Assembly: GCA_964459305.1 (NCBI GenBank)
Contig: CAYWNA010000227.1
Location: forward strand, 1-21,846
Length of the DNA stretch: 21,846 nt
Direction: 5' to 3'
From: CAYWNA01 sp964459305
Lineage (GTDB): Bacteria > Planctomycetota > Planctomycetia > Pirellulales > Pirellulaceae
Shown: positions 10,554-18,166 of the stretch, one piece after another
How positions within the stretch are numbered: the first letter of the stretch is position 1
Layout of the letters: the number at the start of each line of letters is the position of its first letter
Program-made: the position numbers and the translations under genes
The notes under the pieces: generated by a model
Seen by the model: the letters and a program-made list of their open reading frames with translations, nothing else
The model's database searches: none
Told to the model about the DNA's origin: nothing

Positions 10554-10574
10554 ATAGAGAGGAAGGAGTCGCAC

Positions 10575-11498
10575 ATGTCGGCTGAATTGCAGCTTCCCGC
10601 CGATCACGCCGAAAGGCTACGGCGAGCGCGATTGTGTTTGGATGGTCTATCCGTTGGCGATGGTTTTGGCGAGAGGTTCTTCTATCAGTCGATGATCGAC
10701 TACTTGCTGGAGTCGCGGAGTGTGCCGTCGGCGCCCTGGCTATACACGGATGACACCGTCATGGCCATAAGCATCTACGAGGTGCTGGAGGAGTTTTGTG
10801 GAGTCGCCCAAGATGACCTAGCCGAGCGATTCGTTCGGCGCTTCGCCGAAGAGCCTGGCCGAGGATACGGACCCAACGCCATCGAGCAACTGGAAGAGAT
10901 GAAGAGAGGCACGCCTTGGCGAGAAGTGGCCTCCAGACCGTTCGGCGGCGAGGGGTCGATGGGCAACGGCAGTGCCATGCGTGTCGGTCCGGCGGGTGCC
11001 TACTTTGCCGACAACACTGAGGCCCTCGTCCGTCATGCGGCCGCTTCTGCTGAGGTTACCCACGCTCATCCGGATGCGAAGGCCGGAGCGATCGCGATTG
11101 CATTGGCCGTTGCCTACGCCTGGCAAACTCGCGATGACGAACCAGCACCGTCACCCGAGTGCATGATCGATTATGTGTTGCGACTGACGCCCGACGGCCC
11201 CACGGTACAGGGGCTGCGACGAGCGGCACAGTTGCCTCCTGGGACGCGACCGCGCGAGGCCGCGAGGGTCCTGGGGAACGGAGATAGGGTAATCTGCTCC
11301 GATACAGTTCCGTTTTGTGTTTGGAATTCCGCTCGAAATCTAAGGTCCTTCGAGGAAGCCATGTGGTCAACCGTATCCGTGTATGGTGATATGGACACGA
11401 CCGGCGCTATCGTCGGAGGAATCGTCGCCCTCGCCGTAGGGCCGGAAGGAATACCCAGCGATTGGCTCGCTGCTCGCGAACCATTGAATCTGGGATAG
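10575..11498 (+). CDS. ADP-ribosylglycohydrolase family protein (DraG/ARH-like)
   Basis: Encodes 307 residues, normal for the family; ATG at 10575 with a strong GGAAGGAG (10561-10568) 6 bases ahead, 21 bp after kptA. The all-helical ARH fold is shown by LCLDGLSVGDGFGERF, the metal site WLYTDDTVM (T58, D59, D60), the central GSMGNGSAMRVGPAGAY and SAEVTHAHPDAKAGA, and the second metal site YGDMDTTGAIVGGI (D272, D274, T275). All main metal ligands are present, so an active Mg-dependent enzyme that removes ADP-ribose from a target, or opens an ADP-ribose derivative, is likely. With KptA making ADP-ribose cyclic phosphate and NrtR sensing ADP-ribose, it may recycle ADP-ribosyl species; the substrate is not shown by sequence. 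Confidence 0.93.
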   Translation: MSAELQLPADHAERLRRARLCLDGLSVGDGFGERFFYQSMIDYLLESRSVPSAPWLYTDDTVMAISIYEVLEEFCGVAQDDLAERFVRRFAEEPGRGYGPNAIEQLEEMKRGTPWREVASRPFGGEGSMGNGSAMRVGPAGAYFADNTEALVRHAAASAEVTHAHPDAKAGAIAIALAVAYAWQTRDDEPAPSPECMIDYVLRLTPDGPTVQGLRRAAQLPPGTRPREAARVLGNGDRVICSDTVPFCVWNSARNLRSFEEAMWSTVSVYGDMDTTGAIVGGIVALAVGPEGIPSDWLAAREPLNLG

Positions 11499-11508
11499 GA
11501 GGACTGCC

Positions 11509-11622
11509 GTGTCGCAACGTGCCATTGAGGGAGCACTACTTGGGACGGCGGCCGCCGATGCAATCGGTCTGCCTTACGAAGGACTCTCCCGTCGGCGAGC
11601 TAGACGTCTGCCTCCCTACTGA
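11509..11622 (+). pseudogene. N-terminal remnant of a second ADP-ribosylglycohydrolase
   Basis: A 37-codon frame starts at GTG 11509 behind a perfect AGGAGG (11497-11502, spacing 6) and ends at TGA 11620-11622. Its peptide matches the first helix of ADP-ribosylglycohydrolases: the part after the start reads EGALLGTAAADAIGLPYEGL and continues SRRRARRL, a stretch I recall from a full-length subfamily. It differs from the complete paralogue just upstream. After RRL the similarity stops and the radical SAM gene begins, and I see no continuation in other frames. This looks like a deletion or replacement scar that has kept its ribosome-binding site. It could still be translated as a coupling peptide for the next gene. 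Confidence 0.7.
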
Positions 11623-11643
11623 TGATTGCTGGGGAATCGGATC

Positions 11644-12390
11644 ATGACCATGCCTGTCCGCAAACAGAACGTGACTATGACAGGCGAGCTGCCGCATGAT
11701 CGTCCCTACGTTGACCGTCCTCACCGCATCTATGTGGCAACTACCAATCACTGCAACCGCGCATGTCCGTGGTGCAGCACGCATTCGTCCCCGAAGGGTC
11801 GTTCGTGGCTCACACTCGATCAGTACATTTCCGGCCTTCCCGACTCCGGAGCGTTCGAAATACAGATCGAAGGCGGCGAACCGACGATCCATCCCCAGTT
11901 CCCTGAACAGGTGCGTATTGCCCGTGAACATCCCCGTTGCCAACGACTGATCATCGTCACCAATGGAGCAGTGCTCCCACGAAGTCAGGATCCGCTTCGA
12001 GCTTGGCTGCGACAACTCGGCCATTGCTTCACGCTGAAGTTGTCGATCAACCACCACCTTCTGCAGCATGACAAGGGACTACTGCCATTGGCCGTTCTGC
12101 TGCACAAGGAAGTGCCGCGGTGTGGTAGCGAATGCGAACTTGTGCTCAACGTCCGACTTCGAAAAGGCTCCAAAGCCGACGACCAACGGGTGATACAGGC
12201 AGTTGAGAACGCAGATCTATTGGACGTCGCAAACGTGTTCTATCTTCAACGATATGGTTTGGCTTCCAATCGCGCAGACTGGGATGCTCCGTTCCTCGTG
12301 GGAGCGGATTTCTCGATGATGATCCCTGGTGGGCGAGCCCTTGGCCCGGACCTGATCGCGCGCAGCGAAGCAATGGCGAGGTTACCGTGA
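11644..12390 (+). CDS. Radical SAM protein 1
   Basis: Encodes 248 residues from ATG 11644 (GGGGA at 11631-11635); a TTG at 11626 in the same frame is less likely. The cluster motif CNRACPWC holds C37, C41 and C44 (CX3CX2C) for the [4Fe-4S] cluster and SAM. FEIQIEGGEPTIHPQF (GGEP at 77-80) is the SAM-binding segment, followed by RLIIVTNGAVL and LKLSINHH. There is no SPASM or other C-terminal cluster motif, and the protein is short, so the barrel may be partial. The family makes 5'-deoxyadenosyl radicals; the substrate is unknown. It overlaps the next gene by GTGA, and the two radical SAM genes are probably used together. Confidence 0.88.
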   Translation: MTMPVRKQNVTMTGELPHDRPYVDRPHRIYVATTNHCNRACPWCSTHSSPKGRSWLTLDQYISGLPDSGAFEIQIEGGEPTIHPQFPEQVRIAREHPRCQRLIIVTNGAVLPRSQDPLRAWLRQLGHCFTLKLSINHHLLQHDKGLLPLAVLLHKEVPRCGSECELVLNVRLRKGSKADDQRVIQAVENADLLDVANVFYLQRYGLASNRADWDAPFLVGADFSMMIPGGRALGPDLIARSEAMARLP

Positions 12391-13460
12391 ACATACCGAC
12401 ATTTCAGGGATCATGGCGCCGACGAAAATGCCGGGCATTTGACTTGCCCACCAATAGTACCGCGAAACGGACCATCCGGTTTGCACTTTGGGACCGTCCG
12501 GTCGAAATGTACGCCAATGCGAACTTCTCCGTGTACAGCGCTCAGACGTGCAACGGCAAGTGCCCATTTTGCGTCGAGGGGTTGCGACCTGCGTCACGAG
12601 GACGCGCACTTGAGGTACAACGCACGGTCGAACGGGATAACGTTGTGTACTTCTCTGCCCTTGAAGCGTCTCTTGACGCTCTGCGTCCCTTGTCGCCAAC
12701 CATTTCTATCACTGGCGGGGAACCCAGCATCGATCCTCGTCTGCCGGAAATCCTCCGTATTTGCCGGCGATACAATTCGCCTCGCCGCACAATCACCTCG
12801 AACGCATCGGGGCTCTTGGAAGTTCGCGAAGGCAAGCGCGTGATCGACTGGATCGTCGAGTCGGGGATTCACCACCTAAACATCAGCCGGGCGCATCCGG
12901 ACTGCCGCCGGAACGCCGAGATCATGCATCTCTCGGAGGGACTGACGATTGACGAACTGAAACATGTCATCGACGCGGCCAATTCCGGCGGGGCCAGGGT
13001 TCGTCTATCTTGCGTTCTGCTTCGTGAAGGAGTGGATCGTCTTGAGGCGATCAAAGGATATCTCCGCTTCGCACATACGCTTGGCGTGGACAACGTGATC
13101 TTCCGGCAACTCATGGGGATCGACCGCCGCACCGTTCTGGAAAACCATGTCGTGCGGTATACGGAACGTCAGCGCATCATGTTGGAACCGATTCTCGATG
13201 AAATCAGCGCCGATCCGGAATTTCGTTTTCAGCGCCAGATCGTTGGGTACTACTACTACGTCGAGGTGTGGGAGTCGCACGGTATTGACGTAGTTTTTGA
13301 GGAGGCTGATTTGGCGCAACTCGAAGGCACCAAGGCGGAGATGCCGGGCATCATTCACGAGCTGATCTTCCATCCGAGCGCAAAGCTCGCCTCGACATGG
13401 CAACCGTGGGACGGCGTGCTTGGCCCCGATTCTCATGTTCTTGGGAGGGCGGTTGCATGA
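12387..13460 (+). CDS. Radical SAM protein 2
   Basis: Encodes 357 residues. The GTG at 12387 overlaps the previous stop (GTGA). After a basic N-terminal tail of about 45 residues (GSWRRRKCRAF), the cluster motif CNGKCPFC contains C55, C59 and C62 (CX3CX2C). ISITGGEPSIDPRLPEIL (GGEP at 110-113), RTITSNASGLL and IHHLNISRAHPD follow in the order of a radical SAM barrel, with VRLSCVLLREGVDR and DNVIFRQLMGI as later strands. The C-terminal part (FRFQRQIVGYYYYVEVW) has no cysteine cluster. The layout recalls small-molecule or RNA-modifying radical SAM enzymes such as MoaA- or QueE-like folds, without a clear orthologue. The downstream gene overlaps by ATGA. Confidence 0.9.
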   Translation: MNIPTFQGSWRRRKCRAFDLPTNSTAKRTIRFALWDRPVEMYANANFSVYSAQTCNGKCPFCVEGLRPASRGRALEVQRTVERDNVVYFSALEASLDALRPLSPTISITGGEPSIDPRLPEILRICRRYNSPRRTITSNASGLLEVREGKRVIDWIVESGIHHLNISRAHPDCRRNAEIMHLSEGLTIDELKHVIDAANSGGARVRLSCVLLREGVDRLEAIKGYLRFAHTLGVDNVIFRQLMGIDRRTVLENHVVRYTERQRIMLEPILDEISADPEFRFQRQIVGYYYYVEVWESHGIDVVFEEADLAQLEGTKAEMPGIIHELIFHPSAKLASTWQPWDGVLGPDSHVLGRAVA

Positions 13461-14452
13461 CCGTCTTGTGGCAACCCGTCGTGTATCAGCAGCTCAACCT
13501 GCTACTCCTGGAAGAAATCATGGACTGTGTCCGCCGGCGAAAGGAGTCGCCCAACGTGCTCTTTCGGGCGAGCGAGGCTGAACACCTCGATAGAATCCTC
13601 CGGTACGGAACGGATCGCGGTGGTTTCCCGGGCGGTAAGCTGTGGCGGCATTCCGGCGAGGTTGGCGGGCACTATCTTCACGAAGACATCATCCTTGCAA
13701 CGACGGAACACGATATTAGGCGCGGTGAGGAGGATCGCGAATACTCAACCTCTTTCAAGAAGCTGCCGGGGATCGCGGACCCACTGTTGCTGCTCTACGA
13801 CGCCGGCCACCTTGTTCAAATGCGGGAGAAGGAATATCGATTCATCAAGCCTGACCGCAAAACCGACGCACTAATCGGTATTGTCCCCATCCAAAAACTG
13901 CCGGCGATTGATGGATGGTTCAGCGAACTCGAAGGACTGTTCTACCGGTCATTAGCCCGCTCTGTTCGACATGGCACCGTGGTCGAAGTCGGCGTGTGGA
14001 AGGGGCGAAGCACAGCCTTTATTGGGGCGGTGTGTCAGGCCAATGGTACGCGCATCATCTGCGTCGATTCCTGGGCCGGCTCCAGCGACGCTTACAACGA
14101 GCAATACCACCAGGCACTCGCTCGCGAGGACGTTCGCGGAACGTTCCGGCAGAACATGGCGGCACGGGGCATTCCGATCGCGGAAATGAACTGTTCGTCG
14201 AGTGAAGCAGCTGGCCGACTGGCTAACGAATGGGTGGATTTGGTCTTCTTGGACGGGTCGCATGACTACCGGTCGGTGAGACGCGATGCAATGGAATGGT
14301 TCGAGCGACTCAAACGAGGTGGCGTGTTGGCCGGTCACGACTACAACGAAAAGCACGAGGAGGTTATGGTGGCCGCGCAGGAGTTCGCCAACTCTTGCGG
14401 CAGTACGCTACGTCGAGGCCCCGGCGCAATCTGGTTCCTGACGAAACAATGA
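13457..14452 (+). CDS. Class I methyltransferase with N-terminal ART-like domain
   Basis: Encodes 331 residues. ATG 13457 is chosen over an upstream in-frame start (13397) because it overlaps the preceding stop (ATGA) and has GGGAGG at 13443-13448. Residues about 173-320 form a class I SAM methyltransferase of the Methyltransf_24 type: VVEVGVWKGRSTAFIGAV (motif I), IICVDSWAGSSDAY, VDLVFLDGSHDYRSV and LKRGGVLAGHDYNE. Residues about 33-138 are a separate domain: NVLFRASEAEHLDRILRYG, EDIILATTEHDI, EYSTSF, ADPLLLLYDAGHL and DALIGIVPI. That order resembles the KptA/ADP-ribosyltransferase fold (ILLHGT, VHLHLD, KPVLLKIRA, IEFPI), with R37 in place of the first His. The ART assignment is inference; the methyltransferase one is firm. 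Confidence 0.85.
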   Translation: MTVLWQPVVYQQLNLLLLEEIMDCVRRRKESPNVLFRASEAEHLDRILRYGTDRGGFPGGKLWRHSGEVGGHYLHEDIILATTEHDIRRGEEDREYSTSFKKLPGIADPLLLLYDAGHLVQMREKEYRFIKPDRKTDALIGIVPIQKLPAIDGWFSELEGLFYRSLARSVRHGTVVEVGVWKGRSTAFIGAVCQANGTRIICVDSWAGSSDAYNEQYHQALAREDVRGTFRQNMAARGIPIAEMNCSSSEAAGRLANEWVDLVFLDGSHDYRSVRRDAMEWFERLKRGGVLAGHDYNEKHEEVMVAAQEFANSCGSTLRRGPGAIWFLTKQ

Positions 14453-15024
14453 AATCCCTGTATGTCCTAACAAGCGCGTTCGATTGCGGAAAGACTACAA
14501 CCTTGCGTCATCTGGCGGAGGCGTATGGCTATCGAACCCATCAGGAAGCCCACCGATTGGCACTCACCGCGTTGGGAGATCGCAAAGAGGGACATCCAAT
14601 GGATCGACCCTTCAGGAAGATCAACGACGAGCAGCACTTCTGCCCCTGGTGCAAGCCAATCGAGTTTGCTCAGTTGGTGTTGGAAACGCAACGGTCCATC
14701 GAAAACCGCGCACGGGACGGTGACTTGCTGGAAAGGGGATTCGTCGATCCGCTCGAATACTACGAACGCAACACCGGCATGGAATCTGCCTGGCGATGGA
14801 CACCTGTTTCGCAGTATCAATTTGTGTTCGTTCTCGACGTCATGCCTGATCTTCAACGACCAAAGTGGGGGAAATCGAAACACGCTCGGGTCATGTTAGC
14901 TCGGCAGATCAATCATAGATTGACTGAGATGTACGAGACCCGTGGGTTTTCCATCGTCCGAGTCCGCCCGGAGGACGTTGCAGGGCGTGCTCTGTTCATT
15001 CATCGTATTATCCAAAGTGATTGA
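14449..15024 (+). CDS. Small P-loop NTPase/kinase (AAA_28/NadR-kinase-like)
   Basis: Encodes 191 residues from ATG 14449, overlapping the methyltransferase stop (ATGA); the open frame reaches back to 14296, but that part is a shadow of the methyltransferase gene. The P-loop is TSAFDCGKTTTLRHL (G14, K15, T16), with Ser or Ala where the first glycine of Walker A normally stands. EAYGYRTHQEAHRLAL, FAQLVLETQ and LLERGFVDPLEYY follow the order of AAA_28 kinases (EAAR, then DRG..D..Y), and FVLDV and QINHRLTEMYETRGFSIVRV complete the fold. The same fold occurs in the ribosylnicotinamide kinase part of NadR, so phosphorylation of a nucleoside-like substrate is possible. CPWC (C65, C68) may bind metal. 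It is the last gene of the operon. Confidence 0.8.
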   Translation: MKSLYVLTSAFDCGKTTTLRHLAEAYGYRTHQEAHRLALTALGDRKEGHPMDRPFRKINDEQHFCPWCKPIEFAQLVLETQRSIENRARDGDLLERGFVDPLEYYERNTGMESAWRWTPVSQYQFVFVLDVMPDLQRPKWGKSKHARVMLARQINHRLTEMYETRGFSIVRVRPEDVAGRALFIHRIIQSD

Positions 15025-15287
15025 GTTTTTCGTCCGGCCCATTGACGATGACGGTTGGTCTTCGCGGGAATCTGAAAAAATTCCGATCGATCTGTAGAAA
15101 CTCGCCTGCTTCTCCCGTGTTAGATACCTAGCGATAATTCTGCGCGATGTCCCCGCCAACGAGTGCGTTTCGTCCGGAACAAACCCTTCCACTTGTATTA
15201 TGCCAGTTCCGCCGTTTTGATGAATAGAAGTTGAACCCCGGCGTGCTGTTGAGTCAGCGCACCCAATGCACTGAGGGAGAAGCACCA
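15025..15287 (+). other. Intergenic gap after the operon
   Basis: Holds 263 bp between the NTPase gene and the DUF1566 gene. GGAAT/ATTCC (about 15067-15083) forms only a short hairpin without a T-run, so no convincing terminator is seen. TATTAT (15196-15201) could be a -10 for the next gene but has no recognisable -35. No gene can be supported here. Confidence 0.5.
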
Positions 15288-17186
15288 ATGCGTCTGCGGA
15301 GTAAGTTCATGTCGGCGTCATACTTTGCGTTGACTGTCGTCTGTCTGAGTTCGCCGGGGCTGGCGGACACTTATCCGATTGTCGACACCGGTCAGGAGCG
15401 CTGTTACGACAACAGCCGCGAAACCAAGTATCCGGAAGCGGGCGAGCCGTTTTTCGGTCAGGATGCTCAATACCGGGGCAATCAGCCGGAGTACCGAGAC
15501 AATGGCGACGGGACCGTCTCCGATCTGGTCACGGGACTGATGTGGCAAAAGGAACCTGGCCCAAAAAAAAAGACGTTCGACGAGGCGGTCGCCGGCGCGT
15601 CTGCTTGCCGAGTCGGTGGATGCGACGATTGGCGTCTGCCGAGCATCAAGGAACTGTACTCGCTGATTCTCTTCAGCGGTGCGGATATCGACCCGCGAGC
15701 CACGGACACCTCGGCCCTAAATCCGTTCATCGATACGGACTACTTCGGATTCGTGTACGGCGATCCGGGCAAGGGCGAACGTATTATCGACTCGCAAATG
15801 GCCACCTCGACCAAGTACGTCAGCACGACCATGCGTGGCAACGAAACCATGTTCGGCGTGAATTTTGCGGACGGGCGTATCAAAGGCTATCCGGCCGGTT
15901 CCAGTCGTCCGGGCAGACCGCCGAAGGGCTTCTACGTCTTCTATGTCCGTGGCAACACCGAGTACGGCAAGAACGATTTCCGCGACAACGGCGATGGTAC
16001 GATCACGGATCGCGCGACCGGTTTGATCTGGGCGAAGGTCGACAGCGGTCGTCTTCGGGCGGGTGAGAAGCAAGACGGAAGACTGAACTGGGAACAGGCG
16101 CTCCGCTGGGTCGAGGAACTCGAATATGCCGGATTCTCCGACTGGCGGTTGCCCAATGTCAAAGAGTTGCAGAGCATTGTCGACTACACGCGTTCGCCCG
16201 ACACGACCCAGTCGGCTGCGATCGATCCGGTGTTCAGCGTGACACCCATCCGCGACGCACTGGGAGAGGTCAACTACCCTTTCTACTGGAGTAGTACAAC
16301 GCATAAGAGGATGGGCGGCGGCGAGGCGGCCGCTTATGTCGCTTTTGGCCGGTCGCAGGGATGGATGCCCAGTTTCGGGGGACAATACAACCTTTTGGAT
16401 GTCCACGGTGCCGGCTCCCAGCGTAGCGACCCCAAGGCCGGCGATCCGTCTCAATTCCCGCGCGGCCGCGGTCCGCAAGGCGATGTGATCGACATCTACA
16501 ACATGGTCCGTCCCGTTCGTGGCGGCGAGGCGAGCTTTCGTCAGGACGGTCCGGAACTGATGCCGCAGCTCTCCAGACGGAGTGGTCGAGACGCGGGGCA
16601 AAGGGTTCCGATGGGGACGGGCGAAATGGGGCCTGGGCGACGAGGAACCGGCGGCATAGGGCCCGGCGGTCCGGTGGGCGGAAACCGTCCGGGGTTTGTC
16701 AGTCGATTGGACCGCGACGGCGACGGTAGAGTATCTCGCAAGGAGTTCGACGGACCCGCCGACGCATTTGATCATCACGACGCAAACCGAGACGGCTATC
16801 TTGATGACAGCGAGCGCCCAGACCCACTGGGCATGGGGCCACAACCAGGGATGGGGTCACGACCCAAACCGAAACCAGGCGGGCCAAGCGGTTCGCACGC
16901 CGAATTCCGACCTCCCATGCACCCGTTGGTCATGGCGCTGGATGCGAATCGGGACGGCGAGATTTCGGCGGAGGAAATCGAAAACGCCGCCGTTGCGTTG
17001 AAGAAATTGGACCAAAATGGCGACGGCAAACTGACACATGACGAATTACACCCTGAAGGTCCTCCCGGTTTTGACGGGCCCCGCCGAGGCCGGTTTGGCC
17101 AGGGTCGGGGCGGTTGGGGTGGTAGTGGGGGTGGAGCCCGCGGTGATCGTCCCGCTGGCAACGAGCGCCCCCAGCGGCCTCGATAA
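15288..17186 (+). CDS. Secreted protein with two DUF1566 domains and four EF-hands
   Basis: Encodes 632 residues. ATG 15288 is chosen because GAGGGAG (15273-15279) precedes it and a signal peptide follows (MRLRSKFMSASYFALTVVC, ending LSSPGLA); the open frame reaches back to 15231. Two DUF1566 (Lcl C-terminal type) domains follow: residues about 68-228 (YRDNGDGTVSDLVTGLMWQK, DDWRLPSIKELYSL) and 230-415 (FRDNGDGTITDRATGLIWAK, SDWRLPNVKELQSI). A Gly/Pro/Arg-rich linker leads to four EF-hand loops near residues 475, 498, 551 and 575 (DRDGDGRVSRKEF, DANRDGYLDDSE, DANRDGEISAEE, DQNGDGKLTHDE), all with the acidic positions for calcium. The C-terminal tail is rich in Gly and Arg. It is probably an extracellular calcium-dependent binding protein; no catalytic role is visible. 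Confidence 0.85.
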   Translation: MRLRSKFMSASYFALTVVCLSSPGLADTYPIVDTGQERCYDNSRETKYPEAGEPFFGQDAQYRGNQPEYRDNGDGTVSDLVTGLMWQKEPGPKKKTFDEAVAGASACRVGGCDDWRLPSIKELYSLILFSGADIDPRATDTSALNPFIDTDYFGFVYGDPGKGERIIDSQMATSTKYVSTTMRGNETMFGVNFADGRIKGYPAGSSRPGRPPKGFYVFYVRGNTEYGKNDFRDNGDGTITDRATGLIWAKVDSGRLRAGEKQDGRLNWEQALRWVEELEYAGFSDWRLPNVKELQSIVDYTRSPDTTQSAAIDPVFSVTPIRDALGEVNYPFYWSSTTHKRMGGGEAAAYVAFGRSQGWMPSFGGQYNLLDVHGAGSQRSDPKAGDPSQFPRGRGPQGDVIDIYNMVRPVRGGEASFRQDGPELMPQLSRRSGRDAGQRVPMGTGEMGPGRRGTGGIGPGGPVGGNRPGFVSRLDRDGDGRVSRKEFDGPADAFDHHDANRDGYLDDSERPDPLGMGPQPGMGSRPKPKPGGPSGSHAEFRPPMHPLVMALDANRDGEISAEEIENAAVALKKLDQNGDGKLTHDELHPEGPPGFDGPRRGRFGQGRGGWGGSGGGARGDRPAGNERPQRPR

Positions 17187-18113
17187 TTGAGCTGCAAAAG
17201 GCGAAACAACACAACCGCCTGTGATGGCCTTCTTTGGTTGTACGGAAAGACCGGAGTATTGGCCTTCGATCTCGACGGCAACCAGCTATGGAAAGTGAAC
17301 GTCGGCAAAGAGTCGAGCAACCGCCGCTGGGGTTCGTCGGCCAGTTTGATCCTCTACAAAGATATGTTGATCGTCAACGCTTCCGAGGAGAGCCAGTCGA
17401 TCCGCGCCCTGGACAAACTCACCGGCAAGGAAATCTGGAAGGCCGAGGCCAGCTCACTGGAACTCAGCTACGGTACACCGTTGCTGGTCCCTCTGGACGA
17501 CAACCGCAAGGAACTGGTGATCGGCGTGCCCTACGAAGTCTGGGCACTGAATCCCGACACGGGCAAACTCAACTGGTATGCGGAAACCGGCCTGGACGGC
17601 AACATCGCACCCAGCCCGGTGGCCGCTGATGGAATCGTCTACATTTTCGGCGGCTATCGCAACACGGGCAGCGTAGCGATACGCGCTGGCGGGAAAGACA
17701 ACGTGACGGACACGCATGTTCTCTGGTCCAGCAAAGACGCTTCTTACGTCCCTTCGCCAGTGATTCACAAAGGGAAGCTTTACTGGGTGAGCGACCAGGG
17801 AATCGCTTTGTGTGCCGACGCGAAGACAGGCGAGACGATCTATCGCGAGCGGCTCTCTCGCACAGGTGGCAGTGGCGGTAGACGTGGCGGCAAGCCATTC
17901 TATGCCTCCGTCGTACTGGCCGGAGACAAGCTAATCTGCGTCAGCCGGAAAGGCGGCACGTTTGTGCTGGCCGCCAAGCCCGAGTTCGAGCAACTGGCCC
18001 ACAACCGGTTCGCATCCGATCATACCGACTTCAACGCTTCGCCGGCGATCAGCGACGGCCAGATATTCCTCCGCTCCAACCGTTGCCTGTATTGCATCGA
18101 GAGTTCTCCCTAG
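17187..18113 (+). pseudogene. 5'-truncated PQQ-type beta-propeller protein
   Basis: The frame opens directly after the stop of the DUF1566 gene and has no ATG or ribosome-binding site near the beginning. From LLWLYGKTGVLAFDLDGNQL it reads as the later blades of a PQQ-like propeller: IRALDKLTGKEIW, VWALNPDTGKLNWYAE, ALCADAKTGETIYRERL, TFVLAAKPEFEQLA, and the closing RCLYCIESS. Complete relatives, as I recall them, have about 400-430 residues with a signal peptide and several earlier blades; about the first quarter to third is missing. MAFFG in the neighbouring frame (about 17223-17237) may be the same blade before a frameshift. Its sharp junction with the upstream gene suggests deletion or recombination. 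If translated at all, it would be a cytoplasmic fragment. Confidence 0.7.
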
Positions 18114-18166
18114 ATATGTAATACCGTACCGTACGGGATTCAGATCAACTAGGGAGAGAGGACGCG

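Noticed and set aside
15060..15090. Rho-independent terminator after the operon
   Set aside because: Only a 5-bp GGAAT/ATTCC stem with an A-rich loop and no T-run.
15017..15097. 26-codon frame overlapping the end of the NTPase gene, starting with GTG (MIEFFVRPIDDDGWSS)
   Set aside because: No ribosome-binding site and no recognised homology. The composition is plausible for protein, so it could be a small gene or a remnant, but the evidence is too thin.
14896..15288. 130-codon minus-strand frame across the gap after the operon, checked as the missing half of the glycoside hydrolase
   Set aside because: It shows no TIM-barrel motifs and mostly overlaps real genes or non-coding sequence, so it does not support a simple insertion of the operon into that gene.
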